Shown here: one piece after another, positions 9,304 through 16,966 of the stretch | How the letters are laid out: each line of letters opens with the position of its first letter | Numbering within the stretch: position 1 is the stretch's first letter | NCBI GenBank assembly: GCA_029821735.1 | Contig: JALGSU010000012.1 | Location: 1 to 64,000, forward strand | Length of the DNA: 64,000 nt | DNA from: Candidatus Zipacnadia bacterium | GTDB lineage: Bacteria > Armatimonadota > Zipacnadia > Zipacnadales > UBA5352 | Direction: 5' to 3' | The notes under the pieces: model-generated | Databases searched by the model: none | The model's input: only the letters and a program-made list of their open reading frames with translations | What the model was told of the DNA's origin: nothing | Position numbers and translations under genes: made by a program

Positions 9304-10080
9304 ATGGGTGACTGGACGCCTGACGGCAAGACGAGAGTGACCGGCGAGGAGATTGTCGCCGGGCTGCGCGAGATCGGCCTGCAGGCGGGTGATCTCGTCC
9401 AGGTGCACAGCGCACTGTCTGCTTTCGGGTATGTGGAGGGCGGGCCCGACGCGGTTGTCGACGCCCTGCTGGAGGTCCTCGGTCCCGAGGGCACGCTCAT
9501 GGTGCCCACCTTTAACCACGGCTCGGTCGAGGTCTTCGACGTCGCCACCTCTCCCTCGGTCAGCGGCAAGATCACCGAGGCGGTGCGCGCCCGCCCCGGC
9601 GCCCATCGCTCCGTGCACCCGACCCATCCCTACGCGGCCATCGGTCCGCTCGCCGAGTGGCTCACCGATGGGCATCTCGAGACCGGCACCTTCGACTGGG
9701 AGTCGCCGCTCGGGAAGCTGACCCAGCGCGACGGCCTGATCCTGATGCTGGGGGCCGGATTCAACAGCAACACCATCGTGCACATCGCCGAGGTGAAGTT
9801 TGGTGTGCGCTGCATCGGTGTCCGCGAGCATCCGCGCCGGGTGCGCATGCCTGACGGCACGATCATTGAGGCCTGGGGCGCGCGCTGGCGAAATGGCAAG
9901 TGCCAGGTCGAGTGGGAGCCCATCGAGAGCGAGATGCGTGCGCGCGAGATGATCCGCGACGGGCGCATCGGCGACGCCCGGCCGATGCTCATGCGCGCGC
10001 GAGACGCATTCGACGTTACCTATGAACTGTGCCAGAAGATATGCCCGACGTGCGAGGTCAGGCCGATTGAGGTTGAGTAA
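9304..10080 (+). CDS. Aminoglycoside N(3)-acetyltransferase (AAC(3)) family protein
   Basis: VQVHSALSAFGYVEGGPDAVVDALLEVLGPEGTLMVPTFNH; HRSVHPTHPYAAIG; LGAGFNSNTIVHIAE. Confidence 0.9.
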   Translation: MGDWTPDGKTRVTGEEIVAGLREIGLQAGDLVQVHSALSAFGYVEGGPDAVVDALLEVLGPEGTLMVPTFNHGSVEVFDVATSPSVSGKITEAVRARPGAHRSVHPTHPYAAIGPLAEWLTDGHLETGTFDWESPLGKLTQRDGLILMLGAGFNSNTIVHIAEVKFGVRCIGVREHPRRVRMPDGTIIEAWGARWRNGKCQVEWEPIESEMRAREMIRDGRIGDARPMLMRARDAFDVTYELCQKICPTCEVRPIEVE

Positions 10081-10091
10081 GCTGGAGGGCC

Positions 10092-11327
10092 ATGCTCCAC
10101 GTTTGTGATCTGCATGTACATATAGGACGGTCGGGCAGCGGGCGGCCGGTGAAAATCACCGCGTCGCGCGACCTGACCTTTGAGAACATCGCCGCCGAGT
10201 GCGTTGCGCGCAAGGGCGTGGACGTCGTCGGCGTGGTGGACTGCGCGTCGCCGCCGGTGCTCGAGGACATTCACGCGCTGGTCGAGGCGGGGGAGATGGT
10301 GCCCCAGCCCGGAGGTGGTCTTCGTTACGGCGACCAGAGCGCGACCGGGTCGGCGGTGACCGTGATACCGGCCGCTGAGTTCGAGACCTACGAGACCGGC
10401 GGCGGCCAGTCGCACCACGTGAGCTACTTCCCGACGCTGGAGGCGCTCGCGGGGTTCTCCGCGGAGATGGGCCGGCATGTGACCAACCTGGAGCTGTCCT
10501 CGCAGGCCTGCCGTATGCCCGCCGCCGAGCTAATGACCATCGCTGAGGCGTTCGGCGCGCTCTTCGTACCCGCCCACTGCTTTACCCCGCACAAGAGTCC
10601 GTATGGCGCCTGCGTGCGGCGAATGACTGAGATGTTCGGCGACGCTTTCGAGCGGATACCGGCCATCGAGTTGGGGCTTTCGGCCGACAGCTTCCTGGCG
10701 GACCGCATTGGCGAGCTGGCCGACAAGACCTTCCTGTCGAATTCTGACGCACACTCGCTGCCGAAGATTGGCCGCGAGTACAACATTATTGAGATGCAGG
10801 AGCCGAGCTTCGAGGAGTTGCGCCTGGCTCTGCTGCGCGAGGCCGATCGCGGCGTGGCGGCCAACTTCGGCCTCGACCCGCGTCTGGGCAAGTACCATCG
10901 GACCTTCTGCGAGGAGTGCGAGCACATGGCGGCGGGCCAGCCGCCGGTGCTCGAGTGCGAGGCCTGTGGCTCGGCGAAGGTCACGCGTGGCGTGCTTGAC
11001 AGAATTGTCCAGATAGCGGACCATGGCGAACCGCATCAGCCGGAGCACCGGCCGCACTATCAGTATCAGGTGCCGCTGCAGTTCGTGCCTGGCATCGGCG
11101 CGGTGACGCTCGGTAAGCTCATCAACCGTTTCGGCTCGGAGATGGCGGTGCTGCACGAAGCGTCCGCCGAAGACCTGGGCCAGACGGTCGGCGCGAAGAC
11201 CGCTGATCTGATCATTCGTGCCCGCGAGGGCACACTTCCCATGCGCGCAGGTGGGGGCGGGCATTACGGGAAGGTTGCACCGAAAGATACCGGCCAACTC
11301 GGACTGCCAGGCGTACACCTGAGGTGA
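10092..11327 (+). CDS. PHP-domain protein resembling endonuclease Q, with zinc-finger-like and HhH-like C-terminal regions
   Basis: DLHVHIGRSGSGRPVKITASRDLTFENIA; PAHCFTPHKSPYG; SNSDAHSLPKIGREYN; CEECEHMAAGQPPVLECEACGSAKVTRGVLDRI; FVPGIGAVTLGKLINRFGSEMAVL. Confidence 0.8.
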   Translation: MLHVCDLHVHIGRSGSGRPVKITASRDLTFENIAAECVARKGVDVVGVVDCASPPVLEDIHALVEAGEMVPQPGGGLRYGDQSATGSAVTVIPAAEFETYETGGGQSHHVSYFPTLEALAGFSAEMGRHVTNLELSSQACRMPAAELMTIAEAFGALFVPAHCFTPHKSPYGACVRRMTEMFGDAFERIPAIELGLSADSFLADRIGELADKTFLSNSDAHSLPKIGREYNIIEMQEPSFEELRLALLREADRGVAANFGLDPRLGKYHRTFCEECEHMAAGQPPVLECEACGSAKVTRGVLDRIVQIADHGEPHQPEHRPHYQYQVPLQFVPGIGAVTLGKLINRFGSEMAVLHEASAEDLGQTVGAKTADLIIRAREGTLPMRAGGGGHYGKVAPKDTGQLGLPGVHLR

Positions 11328-11334
11328 CCGACCG

Positions 11335-12837
11335 ATGAAACTGCGCAGCTTGTGCCCCGAAGCCCTGAGCTATGAGGAACTCGACCAGATCGCCGAGGCG
11401 TCGGTGCGGGTGGCGAAGCGTGTTCCGCTGCGCGTGGGCGGCGCGTCCGAGGGCGGCCGCGAGGACAACTACACCGACCAGTTGCTCGCCGCTCTGCGCG
11501 ATTTCGGCTGCGAAATCCGCGACAACGAGTACGTGATCTTCACCGACGCAGTCATTGACCGTTTGATGGAAACCATCGCAACGCACAAGGCCGGGATGCC
11601 CCTCGAGTTCCCCGACTACCCGAGCAAGCTGAGCTACTCTGCATCGGGGCAGGGGCTGTGGTGCTGCGACATCGAGGACGACAGCACTCGCGCGGCGACG
11701 ACCCAGGACCTGGCGGACCTGTCGCGCGTGGTGGATGCTATCGACGGACTCGGGCGCTCACACCCGACATTCCTGCCACAGGATGTGCCGATCGGCATCG
11801 TGGACGTGCATGCCTTCGCCACCATCATCCTCAACTCCAGCGTGCCCTACCGGGTCTCGCTCTACAACGCGGACCTGCTGGAGCACTTCATTGAGCTCGA
11901 CACACTGGCCCGCGGTGGCGACCGGGACGCCGTAATGGCGAACCCGACCTTCGCGTCTAAGGCTTGGTTCAACACTCCCTTTATGCTCACCGGCGAGAAC
12001 ATCGCCATAGGCATGAAGACGCGCGAGATCATGGGCAGCCCGCTGACGGTCTCGACCATGCCGCTGGCCGGCGCTGCGACTCCGGTGACGCTCGCGGGTT
12101 GCCTCGCACATGCGACCGCCGAGGTGCTGCAGTCGAACGTCATCTCGATGGCCATCGACGACCGTCTGATGGGCTGGACGGCCGGGCCGCTGACGATCGA
12201 CCCCCGGACCGGGGCTCACACCCAGAGCGGGCCCGCGGTTCTGCTGCTATTGCTCGGCGCCAAGCAGGTTTGCTGCCATATCTTCGGCGGACAGGTCACC
12301 GCTGGCGGTGGCCCGACTACTGCGGCCAAAGTACCGGGTGCGCAGTCGATGATGGAGAAGAGTCTCGAAACCGCGTGGGCGGTCATGGGCGGGATGCGCT
12401 CGTTCGGGTCGCTTGGCACGCTGGCGGTCGCCGACACGGGCAGCATGGTTCAGCTCATGCTGGACCTGGAGATCATGTCGCACTTCCAGCGTCTGCTCGA
12501 TGGCATCGAGGTCAGCGCCGAGACCATCGCCGAGGAGGTCATCGCCGAAGTCGCCCCGCGCGGCGCATACTTCCTGGGTCATGACCACACCGCCGAGCAT
12601 TTCCGCACCGAGCTGTGGCTCCCCGAACTGGTGGACAGCCAGGTGCCGATGGCCTGGGTGCAGAATCCGGTGACGATGCTCGACAGCGCTCGTGACAAGG
12701 CCCGCCGGCTGGTCGCGACTGCCGAGAACAAGTGTCCTCTCTCGGACGAGCAGCGCCGTCAGGTGGCGGCGATCGTAGAGGACGCTCGTCTCGTGGTCGA
12801 GGCAAAGGCCAGCGGCGGCACGGCGCCGAGCGCGTGA
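11335..12837 (+). CDS. Trimethylamine methyltransferase (MttB) superfamily protein, non-pyrrolysine type
   Basis: MttB-family blocks (LNSSVPYRVSLYNADLLEHFIELDTLARGG, TPFMLTGENIAIGMKTREIMGSPLTVSTMPLAGAATPVTLAG); complete ORF with no in-frame TAG. Confidence 0.85.
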   Translation: MKLRSLCPEALSYEELDQIAEASVRVAKRVPLRVGGASEGGREDNYTDQLLAALRDFGCEIRDNEYVIFTDAVIDRLMETIATHKAGMPLEFPDYPSKLSYSASGQGLWCCDIEDDSTRAATTQDLADLSRVVDAIDGLGRSHPTFLPQDVPIGIVDVHAFATIILNSSVPYRVSLYNADLLEHFIELDTLARGGDRDAVMANPTFASKAWFNTPFMLTGENIAIGMKTREIMGSPLTVSTMPLAGAATPVTLAGCLAHATAEVLQSNVISMAIDDRLMGWTAGPLTIDPRTGAHTQSGPAVLLLLLGAKQVCCHIFGGQVTAGGGPTTAAKVPGAQSMMEKSLETAWAVMGGMRSFGSLGTLAVADTGSMVQLMLDLEIMSHFQRLLDGIEVSAETIAEEVIAEVAPRGAYFLGHDHTAEHFRTELWLPELVDSQVPMAWVQNPVTMLDSARDKARRLVATAENKCPLSDEQRRQVAAIVEDARLVVEAKASGGTAPSA

Positions 12838-12884
12838 GTTGCTTGCCGCCACTGCGTCGTGGCGCACTTGCACCCGCGAATTGG

Positions 12885-12913
12885 TTGACACGCTTGGCGC
12901 ATAATGCTAAGCT
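12885..12913 (+). promoter_or_regulatory. Putative sigma70 promoter of rpsE
   Basis: TTGACA (12885-12890), 17-nt spacer, TGC-TAAGCT (extended -10-like) at 12905-12913. Confidence 0.5.
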
Positions 12914-13006
12914 AAGCATCCGGCAGCCCCCGAGGTCGTCTGCTTCGGGGGCCCTGTTAACTATGTCAACTAAGGCTTGCTGACCAGGGGAAGGATACTG
13001 GAAAGA

Positions 13007-13723
13007 ATGCGCCGTCCCTTTCGTCGTGAAGAAGACGAGGAAATTCAGGAGCGAGTAGTTCGGGTCGACAGGACCCGCAAGACAGTGAAGGGTGGCAGGA
13101 TCTCGAGCGCCCGCGTGGTGTGTGCAGTGGGCGATGGCAAGGGTAACGTCGGCGTGGGCATCGGTAAGGCCCGCGACGTCCCCCAGGCGATCGAGAAGGG
13201 CATGAAGCGCGCCCGCAAGCAGATGATCCGCGTGCCGCTGGATGGCTACACCATCCCCCACGTGATCGAGGGCAAGAGCGGTGGCGCTGTCATCCTGCTC
13301 AAGCCTGCCTCGCGTGGCACCGGGATCGTCGCCGGTGGCGCCGTGCGCCAGATCGTTGAGGTCAGCGGCATTCGCGACATCCTCACCAAGTCGCTTGGTA
13401 GCGGCAATGTCTTCAACCGGGCCATGGCCTGCTTCGATGGCCTGCAGTCGCTGTACGATCCAGCCGTTGTGGCCGCCCGGCGCGAAAAGAGCGTCCGCGA
13501 ACTGCTCGGGCGCGACGTCGTCGATCCCTACAAGCAGGCCGCTGAGGACGCAGCCAAGGCCGCCGAGAAAGCAGCCGCAGAGGCTGAGGCCGCCGCCGAG
13601 CAGGCCAAGTTCGAGCAGGCTCTTGAGACTTCCGAGGAAGCCCCCGCCGCCGAGGGCGAGGCCGCTCCGGAGGCACCCGCTGAGGCCGCTCCCGCAGCAC
13701 CCGAGGCGCCGGCCGAGCAGTAG
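13007..13723 (+). CDS. rpsE: 30S ribosomal protein S5 with Ala/Glu/Pro-rich C-terminal extension
   Basis: ERVVRVDRTRKTVKGGRISSARVVCAVGDGKGNVGVGIGKARDVPQAIEKGMKRA...; GIRDILTKSLGSGN; tail AAEDAAKAAEKAAAEAEAAAEQ...EAPAEQ. Confidence 0.95.
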   Translation: MRRPFRREEDEEIQERVVRVDRTRKTVKGGRISSARVVCAVGDGKGNVGVGIGKARDVPQAIEKGMKRARKQMIRVPLDGYTIPHVIEGKSGGAVILLKPASRGTGIVAGGAVRQIVEVSGIRDILTKSLGSGNVFNRAMACFDGLQSLYDPAVVAARREKSVRELLGRDVVDPYKQAAEDAAKAAEKAAAEAEAAAEQAKFEQALETSEEAPAAEGEAAPEAPAEAAPAAPEAPAEQ

Positions 13724-13750
13724 TCTTCGGCTTCGGCTATTCACAAACAC

Positions 13751-13780
13751 AGGCGGCGGACCCATTGGGTCCGCCGCCTT
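13751..13780 (+). terminator. Intrinsic terminator after rpsE
   Basis: AGGCGGCGGACCCATTGGGTCCGCCGCCTT strong hairpin. Confidence 0.85.
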
Positions 13781-13807
13781 CGCGTGTACATTGCCTCCCG
13801 CGCCTTG

Positions 13808-15760
13808 CTACCTCGCCGCCGGTGCCAACTCCATCAGCAGGTATCCGCGGTCTCTGCCTGGCGCCGCCCAGATGATGTCCAGGAACTCCTCGTCAATCGC
13901 GTCGCCGATGTTCTCTGCGAGCGGGTCGCCGCTCCTGAACAAGTCGGGGAAAGCGGGGTTGCGCACGAGTACGTGCGTGATGCCCAGCCTCCGCCACTCG
14001 GCCACGAGTGCCTCCGGCGTCTGCGCGCGCTCATAGTCGATCAGCGCGGCGTGCCCCGGCTCGGCCCAGATGTGCGTGCGCTCCAGGTAGTAACCTCGGG
14101 GCTCGCCATAGAGCGCCACGATGGCGTCGGGTGGTGTGTGCTCGGCCACATAGTGGCTGACCGGGTAGACGTCGAGCGACGCGGTGAGGTATTGCTCCTC
14201 GCTCTGCAGCCCCAGTGCGGGGGCGACCTGCGGGTAAACGTACACCGCCATGATGAGCAGCACCAGCGCCGGCCACAACCCCATCGCGAGTTTCGCCGCT
14301 GCTCGCAGCGCACCGCCCCGGCGCTCGGCTTCGGCGGCCGCCCAGCCCGCCGCAGGTGCGGTCAGCGCGAGCGACGGCAGCAGGTATCTCGCCAGTTGCA
14401 TACTCATCAGCCACCACACCCACAGCGCTGCAAAGACAAGCATGATCCAGCCAACCGCTCTCGGTCGCTTGAGGAGCAGCAGCAGGGGTATGAACGCAAG
14501 ATACAGCGGGCCCGGACTGGCGAAAGCGAATGCCCCGAGGCCGGTCGGCCCAACGGTGAACTGCTCGGGATCGGTGAGCAGGTTCAGTGGCGCCAGCAGC
14601 AGGTTGGCTGGTGCGCGCGGACCGCTGAAGGTTCGCCGCAGCGGAGACATCTCGGCGCGCTCCTGAGGGCCGGGCAGGTCGCCCTTGCCGAACTCAAGCT
14701 GCGAGATGTGATAGACTTCGGCCCGCTCGGCTGACCACATCTTCCCGCCGAAAACGCTGTGGGCGAACGGGTAGAACGGGTTGCCTGTCCACAGATAAGT
14801 CTTCGCGTACCAGGGCGCGCACACCGCGAGCGCGATGCCCACGTACGCCGCCGCGAGCTTCACGCGCCGCATGCGGCCACCCGCAGCGATCAGTACCGCC
14901 ACCGTGAGCATCCCGAGCAACGCCAACGCCTGCATCTTGGTGCCTGCGGCCGCTCCGACCATCAGCGCAGAGAGCCACAGATGCGTGTTGTCGCGATCTC
15001 GCAGCCACAGGCACAGCAGCGCAAGTGCCAGAATTGACCCGGCGATGGTAGCAAGATCCACGTAGGCCACGCCCATAAGCCACGCGAAGTTCGGGGTGGT
15101 CGCGAGAATCAGCGTCCCGTATGCGCCTGCGTCTGCGCCCAGCAGTCGCCGCCCTGCGACGAGTGTGGCGAGCAGCGCGAGCACGCCGAAGCCCCAGTGA
15201 AAGAGCTTCGCCGCCTGCGGCTGTCCGAAGGCCTGCATGGTCATGTAATACATCTGCACGGTCGCGGGGAAGTGGCTGTGGTGGTCGTGCCAGAGGGGCG
15301 TGATCTTCCCGGCCGCCAGGTACTGTTGCCCGTGCACGAGGTGCTGGGCGATACCGTCGTAGTCCGTCGGGCCGGGGGGGGCCAGGGCGGGGGGCAGTTG
15401 CAGGAGGACAATCACGGTGATGACCCAGTAGGCGGGCGCATGTGGCGAGGCGCGCAGCCCGCTCCACATGCGGCGGACCGCGGCGACGATCGCGCGGACA
15501 CTGTCGTCCACCCCATAGGTTGCGACCGCCGCGAAGAACAGCAGTAGCTGCGCCAGCGCCCACCATTGCACGTAGCCCATCAGGCCGAGCGCGAGGATCG
15601 CCAGCGCCACCATCGCGTATCCGAGCATCAGCGCGCACATTGCCGTCAACGCACGATCAGCCAGCCGCAGCTTCAGCGCCTTGAGAAGCTGCGTGCCCAG
15701 CATCAGTGCGACGAAGCCCGTCGCCAGGAAGATCAGTGCACCAGTCAAGCTCGCCCCCAC
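13808..15760 (-). CDS. Multi-pass membrane glycosyltransferase-like protein (GT39/ArnT-like)
   Basis: 650 aa, many hydrophobic helices; TDYDGIAQHLVHGQQYLAAGKITPLWHDHHSHFPATVQMYYM loop resembling GT-C enzymes. Confidence 0.65.
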   Translation of the reverse strand: MGASLTGALIFLATGFVALMLGTQLLKALKLRLADRALTAMCALMLGYAMVALAILALGLMGYVQWWALAQLLLFFAAVATYGVDDSVRAIVAAVRRMWSGLRASPHAPAYWVITVIVLLQLPPALAPPGPTDYDGIAQHLVHGQQYLAAGKITPLWHDHHSHFPATVQMYYMTMQAFGQPQAAKLFHWGFGVLALLATLVAGRRLLGADAGAYGTLILATTPNFAWLMGVAYVDLATIAGSILALALLCLWLRDRDNTHLWLSALMVGAAAGTKMQALALLGMLTVAVLIAAGGRMRRVKLAAAYVGIALAVCAPWYAKTYLWTGNPFYPFAHSVFGGKMWSAERAEVYHISQLEFGKGDLPGPQERAEMSPLRRTFSGPRAPANLLLAPLNLLTDPEQFTVGPTGLGAFAFASPGPLYLAFIPLLLLLKRPRAVGWIMLVFAALWVWWLMSMQLARYLLPSLALTAPAAGWAAAEAERRGGALRAAAKLAMGLWPALVLLIMAVYVYPQVAPALGLQSEEQYLTASLDVYPVSHYVAEHTPPDAIVALYGEPRGYYLERTHIWAEPGHAALIDYERAQTPEALVAEWRRLGITHVLVRNPAFPDLFRSGDPLAENIGDAIDEEFLDIIWAAPGRDRGYLLMELAPAAR

Positions 15761-15895
15761 GACGCGTCCACGCTCTTACCCGACAGCGCCCGCAGCCAGC
15801 GCACGCAGAAACACCGCCAGGACAACCACGACCCAGACTGCTCCTGTTACTGAGCGCCAGTCCATCATCAGCTCTCGTCCCTGTCGATCGTTACT

Positions 15896-16966
15896 TCAGC
15901 CCGTGCACAGGTCGGCCACCAGCATCTCCATTATGGTGCGGTGATCCTGACGACTGCCCTGGCCCTTCAACTCCAGATCAGCGGTGTACAGGCGCTCGAT
16001 CGCTCGGGCCAAATCGGCGTCGGAGAACTTGCGCGCCTGGCCGGAGTACTTGCGCAGCAGCCACTCGCGGCCCTTGACCGCATCGAGCACGTTCTGTTGC
16101 CCAGGGAGCTTGGCGATCACGTCTGGCGGAGCTGCGGACGGGTCGCCGGGGAGCACCTTGCTCATATGCAGCAAGCGGACCTGCCACAGAATCCGGAGCT
16201 GCCGGGCGATGCTGCCCAACAGGCCGATCGCGTCGCCGGACTTGGACGCTTCCGGCAGCATCCCGTCGAGGAGCTTGAGCGCGGTCTCCGCATCACGCCC
16301 GCCGATCGCGTCCAGGAAGTCCCATATCTTGCGCTCGGCAGTCGCGGACGTTACCTCGAGCACATCCATCTCGGTGATCTCGGGCTCGTCGCCGACGTAG
16401 GTCGCGAGTTTCTCGAGCTCGCGAAGCAGTCGGTCAACGTCCTCACCGGCGGTCTCCACCAGCGCGTGCGCCGCCTGCTGGCCCATGCGCTTGCCGAGCT
16501 TCTCCGCCTGCGCGGCGGCCCAACGGTCGAGGCCCTTCGCGCCGGGCCCGGAGATCTTGAGTGCCTGGCCGCTCTTCTTCGCGAGATTTCTCAGCGTCTG
16601 TGACAGCTTTGGGCCATCGCGGCGGCTGTCCTCAGGGGGCTTACGCGCGACGAGCGTCACTGCGACTTCCGCCGGCAGCTCCTTGAGCGTTGCCGCGAGC
16701 GACTTCTGATCGTTGGCGCTCATGGATGTCACGTCGCGCACGACCACCATGCGTCGCGTGGCCATCAGCGACCCCGACCCGAGTTCGGCGAGCACGCCCG
16801 CGAGCCCCACGTCGCGGGCATCCACCTGCACGAGCCCGTACTCGAGCTCTTCGCCGAGCCAGCCGGCCGCGACCTTCTGCGTGGCTTGCAGCTTGTAGCT
16901 GTCCGCATCGCCCTCGATGAGCGTTATCTGTACGTCGGTTCGTAGACTTCCGTCTTCCTGCCTCAC
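15896..16966 (-). CDS. holA: DNA polymerase III subunit delta
   Basis: HolA-like layout: LIEGDADSYKLQATQKV, SLMATRRMVVVRDV, LREALEKLATYVGDEPEITEMDVLEVTSATAERKIWDFLDAIGGRDAETALKLLDGML. Confidence 0.88.
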   Translation of the reverse strand: MRQEDGSLRTDVQITLIEGDADSYKLQATQKVAAGWLGEELEYGLVQVDARDVGLAGVLAELGSGSLMATRRMVVVRDVTSMSANDQKSLAATLKELPAEVAVTLVARKPPEDSRRDGPKLSQTLRNLAKKSGQALKISGPGAKGLDRWAAAQAEKLGKRMGQQAAHALVETAGEDVDRLLRELEKLATYVGDEPEITEMDVLEVTSATAERKIWDFLDAIGGRDAETALKLLDGMLPEASKSGDAIGLLGSIARQLRILWQVRLLHMSKVLPGDPSAAPPDVIAKLPGQQNVLDAVKGREWLLRKYSGQARKFSDADLARAIERLYTADLELKGQGSRQDHRTIMEMLVADLCTG

